Of a stretch of DNA of 63,020 nt, positions 15,825-25,129 are shown piece after piece. The DNA comes from an uncultured bacterium. Its GTDB lineage: Bacteria > Bacillota > Clostridia > Oscillospirales > Acutalibacteraceae. Under the pieces are notes generated by a model that did no database searches, had not been told where the DNA came from, and saw only the letters and a list, made by a program, of their open reading frames with translations. Positions within the stretch are counted from its first letter, which is position 1, and each line of letters begins with the position of its first letter. The DNA is taken from contig CAKXIK010000004.1 in NCBI GenBank assembly GCA_934875675.1, forward strand, positions 22,006-85,025, read 5' to 3'. Both the position numbers and the translations under genes were made by a program.

Positions 15825-16850
15825 TTATTCCTCTTCGGTAAGCGGATTCAACGAGCGTGAAAGCGGCTCACGCAAGTGATCAAGATAATACAAAGCCTTG
15901 CCTGCTCCACGCGCCACACAGGTAAGTGGATCTTCGGCAACCCTCACCCGCAAATTTGTCTGCTCGGAAACCAGGCGATCCAGTCCCTCAATCAATGCGC
16001 CGCCTCCGGTCAGTACAATGCCATCCTCGTACAAATCTCCGATCAGTTCCGGCGGCGTATCCTCCAGCAATCGCTGAATATTTTTTACAATCGTCATCGC
16101 TGCAGGCAGCAACGCCTCCATCATATCCGTCGAAGTGAAGTCCACGCCACGAGGCAAACCTGCAAGCGCATCACGTCCCTTGACGCGAAACTTTTGTTCC
16201 TCCTCCGGCAAAATAACACACCCAATTTTTAATTTTGCCTGCTCTGCCATTCGCGAACCGATGATAATATTATATTTATGGCGCACATAGCGAATAATTT
16301 CCTCGTCAAACGCCTTGCCTGCTGTCTTAATCGAACGCGCAACGGCGGTTCCGCCCAGCGTCATGACTGCCATATCGGTTGTGCCTCCGCCAATATCCAC
16401 CACCGCACAACCGTGCGGCCCTGCAATATCCAGTCCCGCACCAATTGCAGCGGCAATGGGCTCCTCCAGCAGGCAGATTTTTCTCGCTCCTGCCGCATGT
16501 GCAGCATCCAGCAACGCACGACGCTCAATCTCTGTAATTTCTCCTGGCGCGCACAGCACAATACGCGGATTAAACACCGCATTATTGGACACTTTTTTTA
16601 TATACGCCATCACCATTTGCTCGGTGTAATCATAATCCGAAATCACACCGCCGCTCAAAGGACAAATGACCTCCACACGGTCTGACGTGCGTCCAATCAT
16701 CTTCTGTGCCTCTGTCCCCATTGCGACAACGCGTTCTTCCTCACGGTTTACTGCAACCACAGACGGTTCGTTCAGCACCAGCCCCTTGCCAGAAAGATAA
16801 ATTAATGTATTGGACGTTCCCAGGTCAATCCCCATATCTGCACCCGGCAT
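15825..16850 (-). CDS. Rod shape-determining protein, MreB/Mbl type
   Basis: Bacterial actin that guides lateral wall synthesis from the inner face of the membrane. The 341-residue protein has the actin-fold signature: phosphate 1 loop MGIDLGTSNTLIY, CAPGEITEIERRAL, phosphate 2 loop AVVDIGGGTTDMAV, and the adenosine site GIVLTGGGALIEGLD. A GTG at 16856 is in frame, but GGAG lies 8 nt before ATG 16850. There are no mreC, mreD or other elongasome genes adjacent, which favours an mbl- or mreBH-type paralogue over the mreBCD-operon member. In Bacillus, mbl sits beside spoIIID and near spoIIQ; here a SpoIIQ-like gene lies 0.7 kb away, convergent. Confidence 0.9.
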   Translation of the reverse strand: MPGADMGIDLGTSNTLIYLSGKGLVLNEPSVVAVNREEERVVAMGTEAQKMIGRTSDRVEVICPLSGGVISDYDYTEQMVMAYIKKVSNNAVFNPRIVLCAPGEITEIERRALLDAAHAAGARKICLLEEPIAAAIGAGLDIAGPHGCAVVDIGGGTTDMAVMTLGGTAVARSIKTAGKAFDEEIIRYVRHKYNIIIGSRMAEQAKLKIGCVILPEEEQKFRVKGRDALAGLPRGVDFTSTDMMEALLPAAMTIVKNIQRLLEDTPPELIGDLYEDGIVLTGGGALIEGLDRLVSEQTNLRVRVAEDPLTCVARGAGKALYYLDHLREPLSRSLNPLTEEE

Positions 16851-16988
16851 GTTCACAACTCCTTGCTTTCATTTCAGTATCATCTATCATCCGTTATTTT
16901 CTATAAATATTTGTGTTTTGCAAGTTTTATCTTTGCAAACCAAATTAAACCATCTGATATTATATTGTAATCGATTTTTATGCTGATT

Positions 16989-17639
16989 TCAACTCCCTGC
17001 ATGCGCAATTGTAACACAAACGACGGATTTTGCTCCTTCTTTGATCAATACCCGTACGCATTCACGCAGTGTTTCCCCCGTTGTAATAATGTCGTCGCAT
17101 AAAATAACGTGTTTGCCGTGTGTGTTTTTCTCTGCGGCAAATGCATCCCGCGCATTCTTTTTGCGTTCCTCGCGTGACAAGGTATGCTGCTGCGCAGTGG
17201 CACGCGTTTTGCGCAGCAAGCCCTGACAGGGAAGCACAAGCTGCGCTGCAACTTCCCGTGCAAGCAGCTGTGCCTGATTATATCCGCGTTCCTGCTGTCT
17301 GGAACGATCCATCGGCACAAATGTAACGACGGTTTCTCCGTCACCGTTGATCTGCACGGCATTTGCCATCAGCATTCCAAAGCCATGCGCAGCACTGCGA
17401 AATCCTTGAAATTTAAATGCCAGAATTGCATCACGCACCTCAGCGCGGTACGGAAAAAGTGAAATACACACAATATCTGCAAATGGAGTCTCGCCCCGTA
17501 ATCTAAAAATCTGCTCATGCGGTAAAAACTTTTTTGCGCATCCGGTACAAAGTATCTGCGTTTCCGCAATCACATCGCGGCAGAAGGGACATCGCGGTGG
17601 AAAAATCAAATTCAGCAACCGAGACAGCCAAAGATACAC
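16989..17639 (-). CDS. comFC: ComF family protein (phosphoribosyltransferase-like)
   Basis: A 216-residue protein of the ComFC/GntX family, needed for single-stranded DNA handling in natural transformation and possibly recombination. The N-terminal zinc finger shows CPFC and CTGC (residues ~18-36). The C-terminal PRTase fold has the PRPP loop VILCDDIITTGETL and the preceding RGYNQAQLLAREVA segment. The start is a GTG with GGAGGG 8 nt upstream. It lies 32 bp downstream of recD2 on the same strand, a common pairing that suggests a shared transcript and a DNA-repair/uptake role. ComFA is not in the window. Confidence 0.88.
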   Translation of the reverse strand: MYLWLSRLLNLIFPPRCPFCRDVIAETQILCTGCAKKFLPHEQIFRLRGETPFADIVCISLFPYRAEVRDAILAFKFQGFRSAAHGFGMLMANAVQINGDGETVVTFVPMDRSRQQERGYNQAQLLAREVAAQLVLPCQGLLRKTRATAQQHTLSREERKKNARDAFAAEKNTHGKHVILCDDIITTGETLRECVRVLIKEGAKSVVCVTIAHAGS

Positions 17640-17671
17640 GTTTTTTCCCTCCAGCCCTCATCAGATAGCGT

Positions 17672-19891
17672 TCACTCTTCGCGGCTCAAAAATTCACTCA
17701 ACCCGGAATATCTCTTAGTACGACGATTGTTTTCTACCATCTGTGCCACAACATCAGACCTTCCCACAAGAATCAGCAGCGATTTTGCCCGCGTGACTGC
17801 TGTATACAGCAAATTCCTGTAATAAAGCTGCGGCGGACCGGGATACATCGGCATTACAACTGCCTCAAACTCATTTCCCTGACTTTTATGCACCGTTGCG
17901 GCATATGCAAGATCCAGATTCTCTGCCAAATCAAACGAATAGACGGTCTCTCGGTCTTCAAACCGGATAATCATGGATTGTGTTGCACGGTCAATCGACT
18001 CCAAAATTCCCACGTCGCCGTTAAATACTCCGGAACCCGAAGTACCATCCGACTTTGTCCATGCGATATCATAATCATTTTTTATCTGCATCACCTTATC
18101 CCCTTCTCGGAAGAGCATGGAGTGCAGCGTAACCTCATGCTTGTTCTTTGCCGGCGGATTAACTGCCTGCTGCAGCTGCAGATTCATCTCGGAGACACCC
18201 AAATCTCCCTTACGTCCGGGGCAAAGGACCTGAATCTCGCCAAAAGCGGAATAACCATACCTGCGCGGCAGCCGCTCGGTGCAAAGTTCCACAATGGTGC
18301 GCTGAATACTTTCGCGGTTAGCGTTCGGCAAAAAGAAAAAGTCACTTTTACGATCGCGCAAATTCGGCATTTCCCCGCGAACAATCCGGTGCGCATTTGC
18401 AATAATCAGGCTTTGCAGCGACTGGCGAAATACCTCCTGCAGCTGCACCACCGGCAGAACACCTGAAGAAATCAGCTCATGCAGTACATCTCCCGGGCCA
18501 ACCGACGGCAACTGGTCGCTGTCACCCACGAGCACCAGTCTGCACCCCAGCGGCATTGCACAAAGCAGACTGGAAAACAGCGCGGAATCGACCATGGAAA
18601 GCTCGTCCACAATCAGCGCATCGCATTCGAGCAGATTTTTTTCATTCCTACCAAACACGGGATGATCCTCCTGATCCCAACCGACCTCCAGCAGACGGTG
18701 AATTGTTTTTGCCTCCTGCCCGGTCAATTCACTCATGCGTTTGGCAGCTCGTCCGGTGGGCGCGGCAAGAAATACCCTCTGCCCCCGATTTTTCAGGATT
18801 TGGATCATAGCATTAAGCGTTGTTGTTTTTCCGGTACCCGGTCCGCCGGTCAAAATCAAAATTCCCTGGGAAAGCGCTTTCGTAATTGCTTCTCTTTGGC
18901 GCGTTTCATACTGAATGCCCAATTGCTCCTCTATGCGGGCTATATCCTCTTCCACATCATAAAACCGCTGAGGTGGGAACGCCAGCATCATTTTGAGCCG
19001 TCCTGCCGCATAAAGCTCTGCACGATGGAGCGACGGTGTAAAGATAAACGGACGTTCTCCCGCTGCACGCTGCAAAAGCTCCTGCTCCAACGTGGAATCC
19101 TGTACCATTTCCGTTAGCCCGGCTTCTACCTGCTCTTCCGGCACATTCAGCATTGCAGCAGCCGTTTTTGCAAGCTGATCGCGCGGGAGGCAAGTGTGAC
19201 CCACTGCACAATTGTGCCGGAGCACATGAACCGTTCCTGCGCGCACACGCATGTGATCATCAGCAGAAAAGCCCATCGCCTGTGCAATAGCATCTGCACG
19301 CTCAAACCCAATCCGCAATCCTTCTGTGCAAAGCAAATACGGATTTGATTTCACACGCTCTACCGTGTTGACACCCCAAACCTTCCAGACGCGCATTGCT
19401 TCTGCCGGTGTAATTCCATATTCTCCAAGAAAGAGCATAACCTCCCGCACGCCGAACATCTTTTTGAATTCGGCACAAATGCGCTGCGCGCGCATGGGAG
19501 TGATGCCGCGCAGCTCACACATACGTTCCGGCTCGTTTTCTATAATCTTCAGCGTCTGATCCCCGAAGGCATCGACTAAATTTTTGGCGGTAACCGCGCC
19601 GACACCCTTAATTGCACCGGATGCCAGAAAACGAAAAATAGCCGAAGAGGACTTGGGACGAATATGTTCCACCATTTCCGCGCGAAACTGCTGCCCAAAC
19701 GTTGCATGCACCGTCCAGCTTCCACTGACACGAAGTTGTTCTCCCGGCATCACTGCGGCCAACACTCCGACGACTGTAACCAGTTCGCGTCCAATATTCA
19801 GTTCAAAAACCGTAAATCCGGATTCTTCATTACGAAACGTAATTGATTCCGCTGTTCCGGAAATCTCCAACAGTTCTTTTTCTTCCTGCAT
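17672..19891 (-). CDS. recD2: RecD2-type ATP-dependent DNA helicase
   Basis: Superfamily 1B 5'-3' helicase acting in replication-fork repair without RecBC. The 739-residue protein starts with an OB-like domain (SGTAESITFRNEESGFTVFEL), then helix-hairpin-helix repeats (SGAIKGVGAVTAKNLVDAFG; RGITPMRAQRI), then the motor: Walker A TGGPGTGKTTTLNAM, Walker B ALIVDELSMVD, motif III LVLVGDSDQLPSVGPGDVL, and motif VI YAATVHKSQGNEFEAVVMP with AVTRAKSLL. Longer in-frame starts exist up to 20008, but family members begin at the OB domain, so ATG 19891 is chosen (weak GGGAA upstream). comFC follows 32 bp later. Confidence 0.92.
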   Translation of the reverse strand: MQEEKELLEISGTAESITFRNEESGFTVFELNIGRELVTVVGVLAAVMPGEQLRVSGSWTVHATFGQQFRAEMVEHIRPKSSSAIFRFLASGAIKGVGAVTAKNLVDAFGDQTLKIIENEPERMCELRGITPMRAQRICAEFKKMFGVREVMLFLGEYGITPAEAMRVWKVWGVNTVERVKSNPYLLCTEGLRIGFERADAIAQAMGFSADDHMRVRAGTVHVLRHNCAVGHTCLPRDQLAKTAAAMLNVPEEQVEAGLTEMVQDSTLEQELLQRAAGERPFIFTPSLHRAELYAAGRLKMMLAFPPQRFYDVEEDIARIEEQLGIQYETRQREAITKALSQGILILTGGPGTGKTTTLNAMIQILKNRGQRVFLAAPTGRAAKRMSELTGQEAKTIHRLLEVGWDQEDHPVFGRNEKNLLECDALIVDELSMVDSALFSSLLCAMPLGCRLVLVGDSDQLPSVGPGDVLHELISSGVLPVVQLQEVFRQSLQSLIIANAHRIVRGEMPNLRDRKSDFFFLPNANRESIQRTIVELCTERLPRRYGYSAFGEIQVLCPGRKGDLGVSEMNLQLQQAVNPPAKNKHEVTLHSMLFREGDKVMQIKNDYDIAWTKSDGTSGSGVFNGDVGILESIDRATQSMIIRFEDRETVYSFDLAENLDLAYAATVHKSQGNEFEAVVMPMYPGPPQLYYRNLLYTAVTRAKSLLILVGRSDVVAQMVENNRRTKRYSGLSEFLSREE

Positions 19892-20053
19892 TACAAATTC
19901 ATTCCCATAAGCACCGCTGCACATCTGGCACGGTTGTTTTGGTCCGGATGTCATTGCTATATCCCGGACAGATATCTTTAGTATAATACATTTTGCCGTC
20001 AATCTCAACGGTAACAGACCAAAAGAAGCTCAAACTCATTTCTTAAAACCAAA

Positions 20054-20401
20054 TTATTGTTCTTGCAGCCGAAAACTGTTTCCCAGCTCTTCCGGTGTGA
20101 CAATCTCCATAAACCGATATTCCCTGCAAATCGTTTCGCAGATATGGCGTGTTTCTTCATCCATGCCGCAGTCAACGCAAAGCACGCGCTTTTCATCCTT
20201 GCCGCCCATCCATTTTGCCCGTTGCGCCGCGCTCCGCAGCACAAACTCAGCTTCCTCGTCATGACCGGTGACCGGAACAACAATCAGCATTTTTTCTCCC
20301 CTCCCTGGTGAAAGCATCCAGAAAACGATTAGCCGCACCACCTCGGTGACGCCAATCAGCCCTAATAGGACAACGATAATGTTACCGAGCCATTCCAGCA
20401 T
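20054..20401 (-). CDS. Small membrane-anchored protein of unknown function
   Basis: A 115-residue protein I cannot name. Residues 4-~30 are one strong membrane helix (IIVVLLGLIGVTEVVRLIVFWML); the remainder is a soluble alpha/beta domain with MLIVVPVTGHDEEAEFVLRS and VLCVDCGMDEETRHICE. The strand-helix order and the two Cys of VDCGMD/HICE hint at a small Rossmann-like fold. AAAGGAGGTG gives it an excellent ribosome site. It lies upstream of recD2 on the same strand and is probably co-transcribed. The soluble part should face the cytoplasm if the short N-terminus is outside. Confidence 0.6.
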   Translation of the reverse strand: MLEWLGNIIVVLLGLIGVTEVVRLIVFWMLSPGRGEKMLIVVPVTGHDEEAEFVLRSAAQRAKWMGGKDEKRVLCVDCGMDEETRHICETICREYRFMEIVTPEELGNSFRLQEQ

Positions 20402-20473
20402 GGGAACACCTCCTTTGCAGTACGTTCCACAATATGCAATCTGAGAGGATTGGGTGCAATTTTGTTTTTTTAT

Positions 20474-20512
20474 CCTGATTCTAAATTAGAAAAAAGGTAA
20501 AAGCAAGAAAAA
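20474..20512 (-). repeat. Partial copy of the ~105-bp palindromic repeat
   Basis: TGATTCTAAATTAGAAAAAAGGTA followed by CAAGAAAAAGC matches one end of the full repeat (TAATTCCGCATTAGAAATGGTA, then CAAGAAAAAGC). Confidence 0.4.
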
Positions 20513-20517
20513 GCAGT

Positions 20518-20562
20518 AAAAAATCCGGCATATATATCCGCTGACGGAACATACACCGGATT
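20518..20562 (-). terminator. Terminator downstream of helD
   Basis: Minus-strand AATCCGG pairs with CCGGATT, with an inner TCCG/CGGA helix, then T6. Confidence 0.7.
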
Positions 20563-20660
20563 CAAATGATAGAAAGCTATTGAAAAACAGGATAAGCATC
20601 CAGTAAAAAAACTGATCGCTGCAGTTTTAACGCAATTTTCTGTTTTCCTCGTGATTGGGA

Positions 20661-22751
20661 TTACTCTGTTTCGAATAGCGCCAGTTTGTGCAAAGCACGT
20701 GTGCAGGCAACATAAAGCCGGTTTCCGGTCATTTTTTCGCCGCCGATTACTGCAACACGGTCAAATTCCAACCCCTTTGCCAGATACACCGGCAAAACGC
20801 AAATTGGTTTGTTTCTTGCAGAAAATTCATGTGTCAGCAAACAGCAGTCCTTGCGGTTAAGTTCATTGAAAATCTGGTTGCACTCTTCTTCATCCGCACA
20901 GATAACCGCTCTGAGTTCGTCTGCTTCTCCTTCATTCAAAAAAGAAGTAACTTCATTACCAAGCTGCTCTTTGCTGACGGTCTTGCGAATCACGGGTCCG
21001 CCGCTGCGATCAATGGCATGACAAAGTTCTTCCCCGGCAAGCGCATTGGTAAACTCCACAATTTCCTTGCTGCTGCGGTAGTTGATATCCAGTTCGTAGC
21101 GGCGGAAAGTTCGGTTACTCCATTGCGCCGCTGTTTTCCAAAATTCTCCATTTCCGGAAAGCGCCTGTTTCGGGTCGCCGAAAATTGTAAAATATGCATG
21201 CGGATACAGTTCCAGCAACAGTGCAAACTGCAGCTCAGAATAGTCCTGCGCCTCGTCAATGATAATATGCCGCATGCGCTTCTGCTGCGCATGCATGCCA
21301 AATCGTTCCATTAAATAAAGCAGCGGTGCCGCATCTTCAAACCAGATTACTTTTTCGGCAAGTCGAGCTTCAAACGCCAAACGCTCCTTCGTTCCAAACT
21401 CCTGCTCCAACAGCGCCCCATAAATCACAAAGCAGTCCGGACGATATTTTTCGTCAAACTCCTGCTCCAGTGCCTGTGTCCGGCGAATGGTTTCCGCGCG
21501 CGCCGAAACCGCGAGATCCTTTTCGGAAAGGAAGCTTCCGATGCCATACTGCTCGGTCAGCTCCTCCGCAACACGCTGACGAACATTCTCCTTGTCCACC
21601 TCCAGGCGGTGCATTACCTCATTGCGCAGGCGGCTCATGCTCTGGGTGTAGCCCAGTGAACGGCGGTTGTGCAGAAAATGCTCGGCAAGCTCCTCCGCAG
21701 TGAAAATAGTTTGATGCGCAAAGTCCAGCTTGGAGAAGCGCACATTATTTTCAAACGATTCGCATGCTTTGCGCACGGCGGCGGCGAACTCCGTGCTGCC
21801 CTTTTTCTCCTGCAGCGGAGAAACACCACCCGCAATGCTCTGCAGGTATGAATGAACATCATAATCCTTACCGAAAATTGAGGAGGCGAAATCAGCAAAA
21901 GTGGTCTGCCAAACGCTTTCCTCGCCAAGATCCGGCAGCACTGAGTCGATATATTCGGAAAACAGATTGTTGGGAGAAAAAATCATGCAGTCGGAGGCAG
22001 AAATCGTATTTCTGGAGCGATAAAGCAGATATGCCAGCCGATGCAGCGCGATGGAGGTTTTTCCGCTTCCTGCGCAGCCGAGCAGCAGCACGATGGCGCT
22101 TTCGGTGTCCCGGATAACTTCGTCCTGCCCTTTCTGAATCGATTCCACAATGGTTTTCATGGATTCGCCGGCTTTTGCACCGAGAATCCGCTGCAAAAAC
22201 TGATCCTCAATCGAAATCTCCGTATCAAAGCAACCGAGCAGTGCTCCGCGCTCAATCTGAAATTGGCGTTTGCGGGTCAATTCGCCGCAAATTCTGCCAT
22301 CGGGACATTCGTATTCTGCCGCACCGGGCGCAAAATTGTAATATATTGAAGCGATTTCACTGCGCCAGTCGCACACCACCGGCGTAAATGTTTCCAGATC
22401 AGTGTAACCAAATTTACCGATATAAACCACATCGGGTGTTTTTTCGCCATCTTCGCGAAAGTCAATCCGTGCAAAATAAGGCACCTGCAGCATTCTGCGC
22501 AGCTTGGCAATTTGCTTTTTAGAGCTGTTTTCGGCCTTCTCGCTCTCTTTAATGTCGGACATCTGAGAGGTTTTCTCATAATTATCCTGCACCGCACGGT
22601 CATTTCCGACCAGCTCCTGCCACAGATAGCGGCGTTTTTCATACAGATCCTGCTCCAGCTCCTCATGACCCTTTGTGCGGCGGTTCAGCTCCTGGCGCAC
22701 CAGTGTCAGCGTTTGTGCAAGATATTCCTGTTCCTCGCGTGGAATTTCCAT
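20661..22751 (-). CDS. helD: HelD-like RNA polymerase-recycling ATPase (UvrD/Rep superfamily)
   Basis: A 696-residue superfamily 1 ATPase. An N-terminal coiled-coil arm (~1-75) precedes a small beta domain (VVYIGKFGYTD, SIYYNFAPGAAEYEC). The motor follows: Walker A LLGCAGSGKTSIALHRLAYLL, Walker B HIIIDEAQDYSELQFALL, QALSGNGEFWK in the motif III region, and a C-terminal YVACTRALHKLALFE motif VI. HelD of Bacillus uses a long N-terminal arm to pry RNA polymerase off DNA; the same arm and gapped motor are visible here. A DNA helicase role cannot be excluded. GGAG lies 10 nt before the ATG. It is a monocistronic unit with its own terminator; the promoter region contains the palindromic repeat. Confidence 0.85.
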   Translation of the reverse strand: MEIPREEQEYLAQTLTLVRQELNRRTKGHEELEQDLYEKRRYLWQELVGNDRAVQDNYEKTSQMSDIKESEKAENSSKKQIAKLRRMLQVPYFARIDFREDGEKTPDVVYIGKFGYTDLETFTPVVCDWRSEIASIYYNFAPGAAEYECPDGRICGELTRKRQFQIERGALLGCFDTEISIEDQFLQRILGAKAGESMKTIVESIQKGQDEVIRDTESAIVLLLGCAGSGKTSIALHRLAYLLYRSRNTISASDCMIFSPNNLFSEYIDSVLPDLGEESVWQTTFADFASSIFGKDYDVHSYLQSIAGGVSPLQEKKGSTEFAAAVRKACESFENNVRFSKLDFAHQTIFTAEELAEHFLHNRRSLGYTQSMSRLRNEVMHRLEVDKENVRQRVAEELTEQYGIGSFLSEKDLAVSARAETIRRTQALEQEFDEKYRPDCFVIYGALLEQEFGTKERLAFEARLAEKVIWFEDAAPLLYLMERFGMHAQQKRMRHIIIDEAQDYSELQFALLLELYPHAYFTIFGDPKQALSGNGEFWKTAAQWSNRTFRRYELDINYRSSKEIVEFTNALAGEELCHAIDRSGGPVIRKTVSKEQLGNEVTSFLNEGEADELRAVICADEEECNQIFNELNRKDCCLLTHEFSARNKPICVLPVYLAKGLEFDRVAVIGGEKMTGNRLYVACTRALHKLALFETE

Positions 22752-22795
22752 CGGCAGTCAGCTCCTTTGTCTCTGCGAAACGATGCTGCCGCCGG

Positions 22796-22902
22796 TATAA
22801 TATTAATTCCTCTTGAAAGGGTAAATAAAAATCTTCGAAAAACCGCATATATTCAAGCTTTTTCTTGATTTTTATACCATTTCTAATGCGGAATTAGTAT
22901 AA
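22796..22902 (+). repeat. Full copy of the ~105-bp imperfect palindromic repeat (MITE-like)
   Basis: The two ends are imperfect inverted repeats about 35 nt long: TAATATTAATTCC...GGTAAATAAAAATC on the left, and the reverse complement CTAATTCCGCATTAG...GGTATAAAAATC on the right. The middle is TTCGAAAAACCGCATATATTC. It starts 44 bp upstream of the helD start, so it may carry or replace helD's promoter. The rest of the 361-bp helD-pckG gap shows only the pckG terminator. Confidence 0.7.
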
Positions 22903-23061
22903 GCTTCTTCCGGCAGCATCCATCCTTATTCTGGTTGTGAAATTCTCTGTCCATGCAGAGCGTTTTTATGTTTCCTAAAATAAAAACAACAGAATCCAAA
23001 CTGTGCTTGAATACGTTTGGATTTGAAGTTAATTGTATCACAACTTTCTCCCAAACACAAC

Positions 23062-23092
23062 AAAAAGCGGCGCCGCAAACGCGACGCCGCCC
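23062..23092 (-). terminator. Terminator of pckG
   Basis: GCGGCG pairs with CGCCGC in a very GC-rich stem, then T5 on the minus strand. Confidence 0.88.
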
Positions 23093-23112
23093 AAAAATAT
23101 CAATCAGAGAAA

Positions 23113-24897
23113 TTACATCTTTGCCAGACGAGCCTTGAGCTCTTCCAGTTCTTTGGAAAGCTCTTCCGGGAGCTTATCACCGAACTTCTTGTAATGCTCT
23201 TCGATCTCGGCAGCTTCCTTGTCCCAAACGTCTTTGTCAACCTTCAGGATGCTCTTGAGGGTATCCATATCCATGTCAAGGTCGGTCAGATCAATGTCTT
23301 CCGGCTTCGGAATATAGCCGATTGCAGTTTCAGTTGCGTCAGCTTTTCCTTCGCAGCGGTCAATGATCCAGTTCAGGACGCGCGCATTGTCGCCAAAGCC
23401 CGGCCACACAAAGTTGCCCTCGTCATCGGTACGGAACCAGTTGACGTTGAAAATCTTCGGAGCCTTATCGCCCAGCTTCTCGCCCATCTCGAGCCAATGG
23501 CGGAAGTAGTCGCCCATGTGATATCCGCAGAACGGCAGCATAGCCATCGGATCACGGCGAACCACACCGACTGCACCTGCAGCAGCTGCAGTGGTTTCAG
23601 AGGCCATGGTGGAACCGATGAATACGCCGTTAACCCAATCGGTGGACTGGTAAACCAGCGGAGCGCACTTTGCACGACGGCCGCCAAAGATGATGGCAGA
23701 AATCGGCACGCCTTCACCCTTATCAAACTCATCGGAGATGCAGGGGCAGTTCTTTGCCGGTGCAGTAAAGCGGGAGTTCGGATGAGCGGCATAGGTGGAT
23801 TTATCAGCTTTATTAAATTTGGAAGCATCCCACTTGTTGCCCTTCCAGTCGATCGCGTTCTGCGGCAGGTTCTTGTTCAGACCCTCCCACCACACAGTGT
23901 TATCGTCCAGATTCAGTGCAACGTTGGTGAAAATGGTGTTTTTCTTGGTGCTTTCCAACGCATTGAAGTTGGAATGATCATTGGTACCCGGTGCAACGCC
24001 GAAAAAGCCGTTTTCCGGATTGATGGCATACAGACGGCCATCCTTGCCGATCTTCATCCAGGAAATATCATCGCCGACCGTCCAGATCTTATAGCCCTTG
24101 TCACGCAGATACTGCGGCGGGATGAGCATAGCGAGGTTGGTTTTGCCGCAAGCAGACGGGAAAGCTGCAGCAACGTACTTGACTTCGCCCTTGGGATTCT
24201 GCAGACCGAGGATGAGCATATGCTCTGCCATCCAGCCCTCTTTCCAGCCCTGGTAGGAAGCGATACGCAGTGCAAAGCATTTTTTGCCGAGCAGAACGTT
24301 TCCGCCGTAACCGGAATTGACAGAAATAATGGTGTTGTCCTCCGGGAAATGGCAGATATAGCGCTTTTCCGGATCGATATCACACTTGCAGTGCAGCGCA
24401 CGAACCCAGTCGTTGCTGTCGCCCAGCGTATCGAGCACCTTCTGACCAATGCGGGTCATGATTGCCATGTTCAGAACAACATAGATGGAGTCGGTCACTT
24501 CGATACCGATTTTTGCAATCGGGGAACCGATCGGACCCATAGAGAACGGAATAATATACATGGTACGGCCATGATAAGAACCACGGGCAATGTCATACAA
24601 TTTGTTGTACATTTCCTGCGGATCACACCAATGGTTGGTCGGGCCGGCATCTTCTTCTTTTCTTGAGCAAATAAAGGTACGATCCTCCACGCGAGCCACG
24701 TCGTTCTGGCGTGTTCTGTGCAGATAGCACCCCGGCAGCTTTTCCTCGTTCAGCTTTATCAATTCACCTGTCTGAACAGACTCTTTGCGCAGTTCTTCGA
24801 GTTGTTCTTCAGAGCCGTCAATCCAGACAACCTGATCCGGGTTGACAAGCTTTTTCATTTCCTCAAGCCAGTTGAGGAGAGACTGATTGTTTGTCAT
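23113..24897 (-). CDS. pckG: Phosphoenolpyruvate carboxykinase (GTP)
   Basis: Interconverts oxaloacetate and phosphoenolpyruvate using GTP/GDP; in fermenting anaerobes it often runs toward oxaloacetate and CO2 fixation. The 594-residue protein has the GTP-class hallmarks: the kinase-1 P-loop AAFPSACGKTNLAML with its reactive Cys, the substrate segment SYHGRTMYIIPFSMGPIGSP, the metal site WTVGDDISWMK, and NPENGFFGVAPGT. ATP-type enzymes lack the Cys-bearing P-loop. Residues before ATG 24897 are not family-like, and GAAAGGAGC precedes that ATG, so the longer start is rejected. It has its own consensus-like promoter and terminator. Confidence 0.96.
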   Translation of the reverse strand: MTNNQSLLNWLEEMKKLVNPDQVVWIDGSEEQLEELRKESVQTGELIKLNEEKLPGCYLHRTRQNDVARVEDRTFICSRKEEDAGPTNHWCDPQEMYNKLYDIARGSYHGRTMYIIPFSMGPIGSPIAKIGIEVTDSIYVVLNMAIMTRIGQKVLDTLGDSNDWVRALHCKCDIDPEKRYICHFPEDNTIISVNSGYGGNVLLGKKCFALRIASYQGWKEGWMAEHMLILGLQNPKGEVKYVAAAFPSACGKTNLAMLIPPQYLRDKGYKIWTVGDDISWMKIGKDGRLYAINPENGFFGVAPGTNDHSNFNALESTKKNTIFTNVALNLDDNTVWWEGLNKNLPQNAIDWKGNKWDASKFNKADKSTYAAHPNSRFTAPAKNCPCISDEFDKGEGVPISAIIFGGRRAKCAPLVYQSTDWVNGVFIGSTMASETTAAAAGAVGVVRRDPMAMLPFCGYHMGDYFRHWLEMGEKLGDKAPKIFNVNWFRTDDEGNFVWPGFGDNARVLNWIIDRCEGKADATETAIGYIPKPEDIDLTDLDMDMDTLKSILKVDKDVWDKEAAEIEEHYKKFGDKLPEELSKELEELKARLAKM

Positions 24898-25010
24898 TGT
24901 GATTTTGCTCCTTTCGGTATTTACGATTCTTTTCCAGCAGAACTTCAACGCCGAAATTTTATATTCTTCAGGCATTCCGCCTTGCTGATAAAAGGATACT
25001 ACTTGGTTTT

Positions 25011-25039
25011 ATTATACTTGATTGTAGTTAATTTATCAA
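25011..25039 (-). promoter_or_regulatory. Sigma-A promoter of pckG
   Basis: Minus strand: TTGATA (25039-25034), 17-bp spacer, TATAAT (25016-25011). The leader is ~107 nt. Confidence 0.75.
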
Positions 25040-25129
25040 TTAAAAAATTATGAATTTTGGCTTGAATCCGAATTTATTTTTTGTTTTTTTGCCGCAAAAC
25101 CGTATAATCGATGATTGCAGAAAACGATG

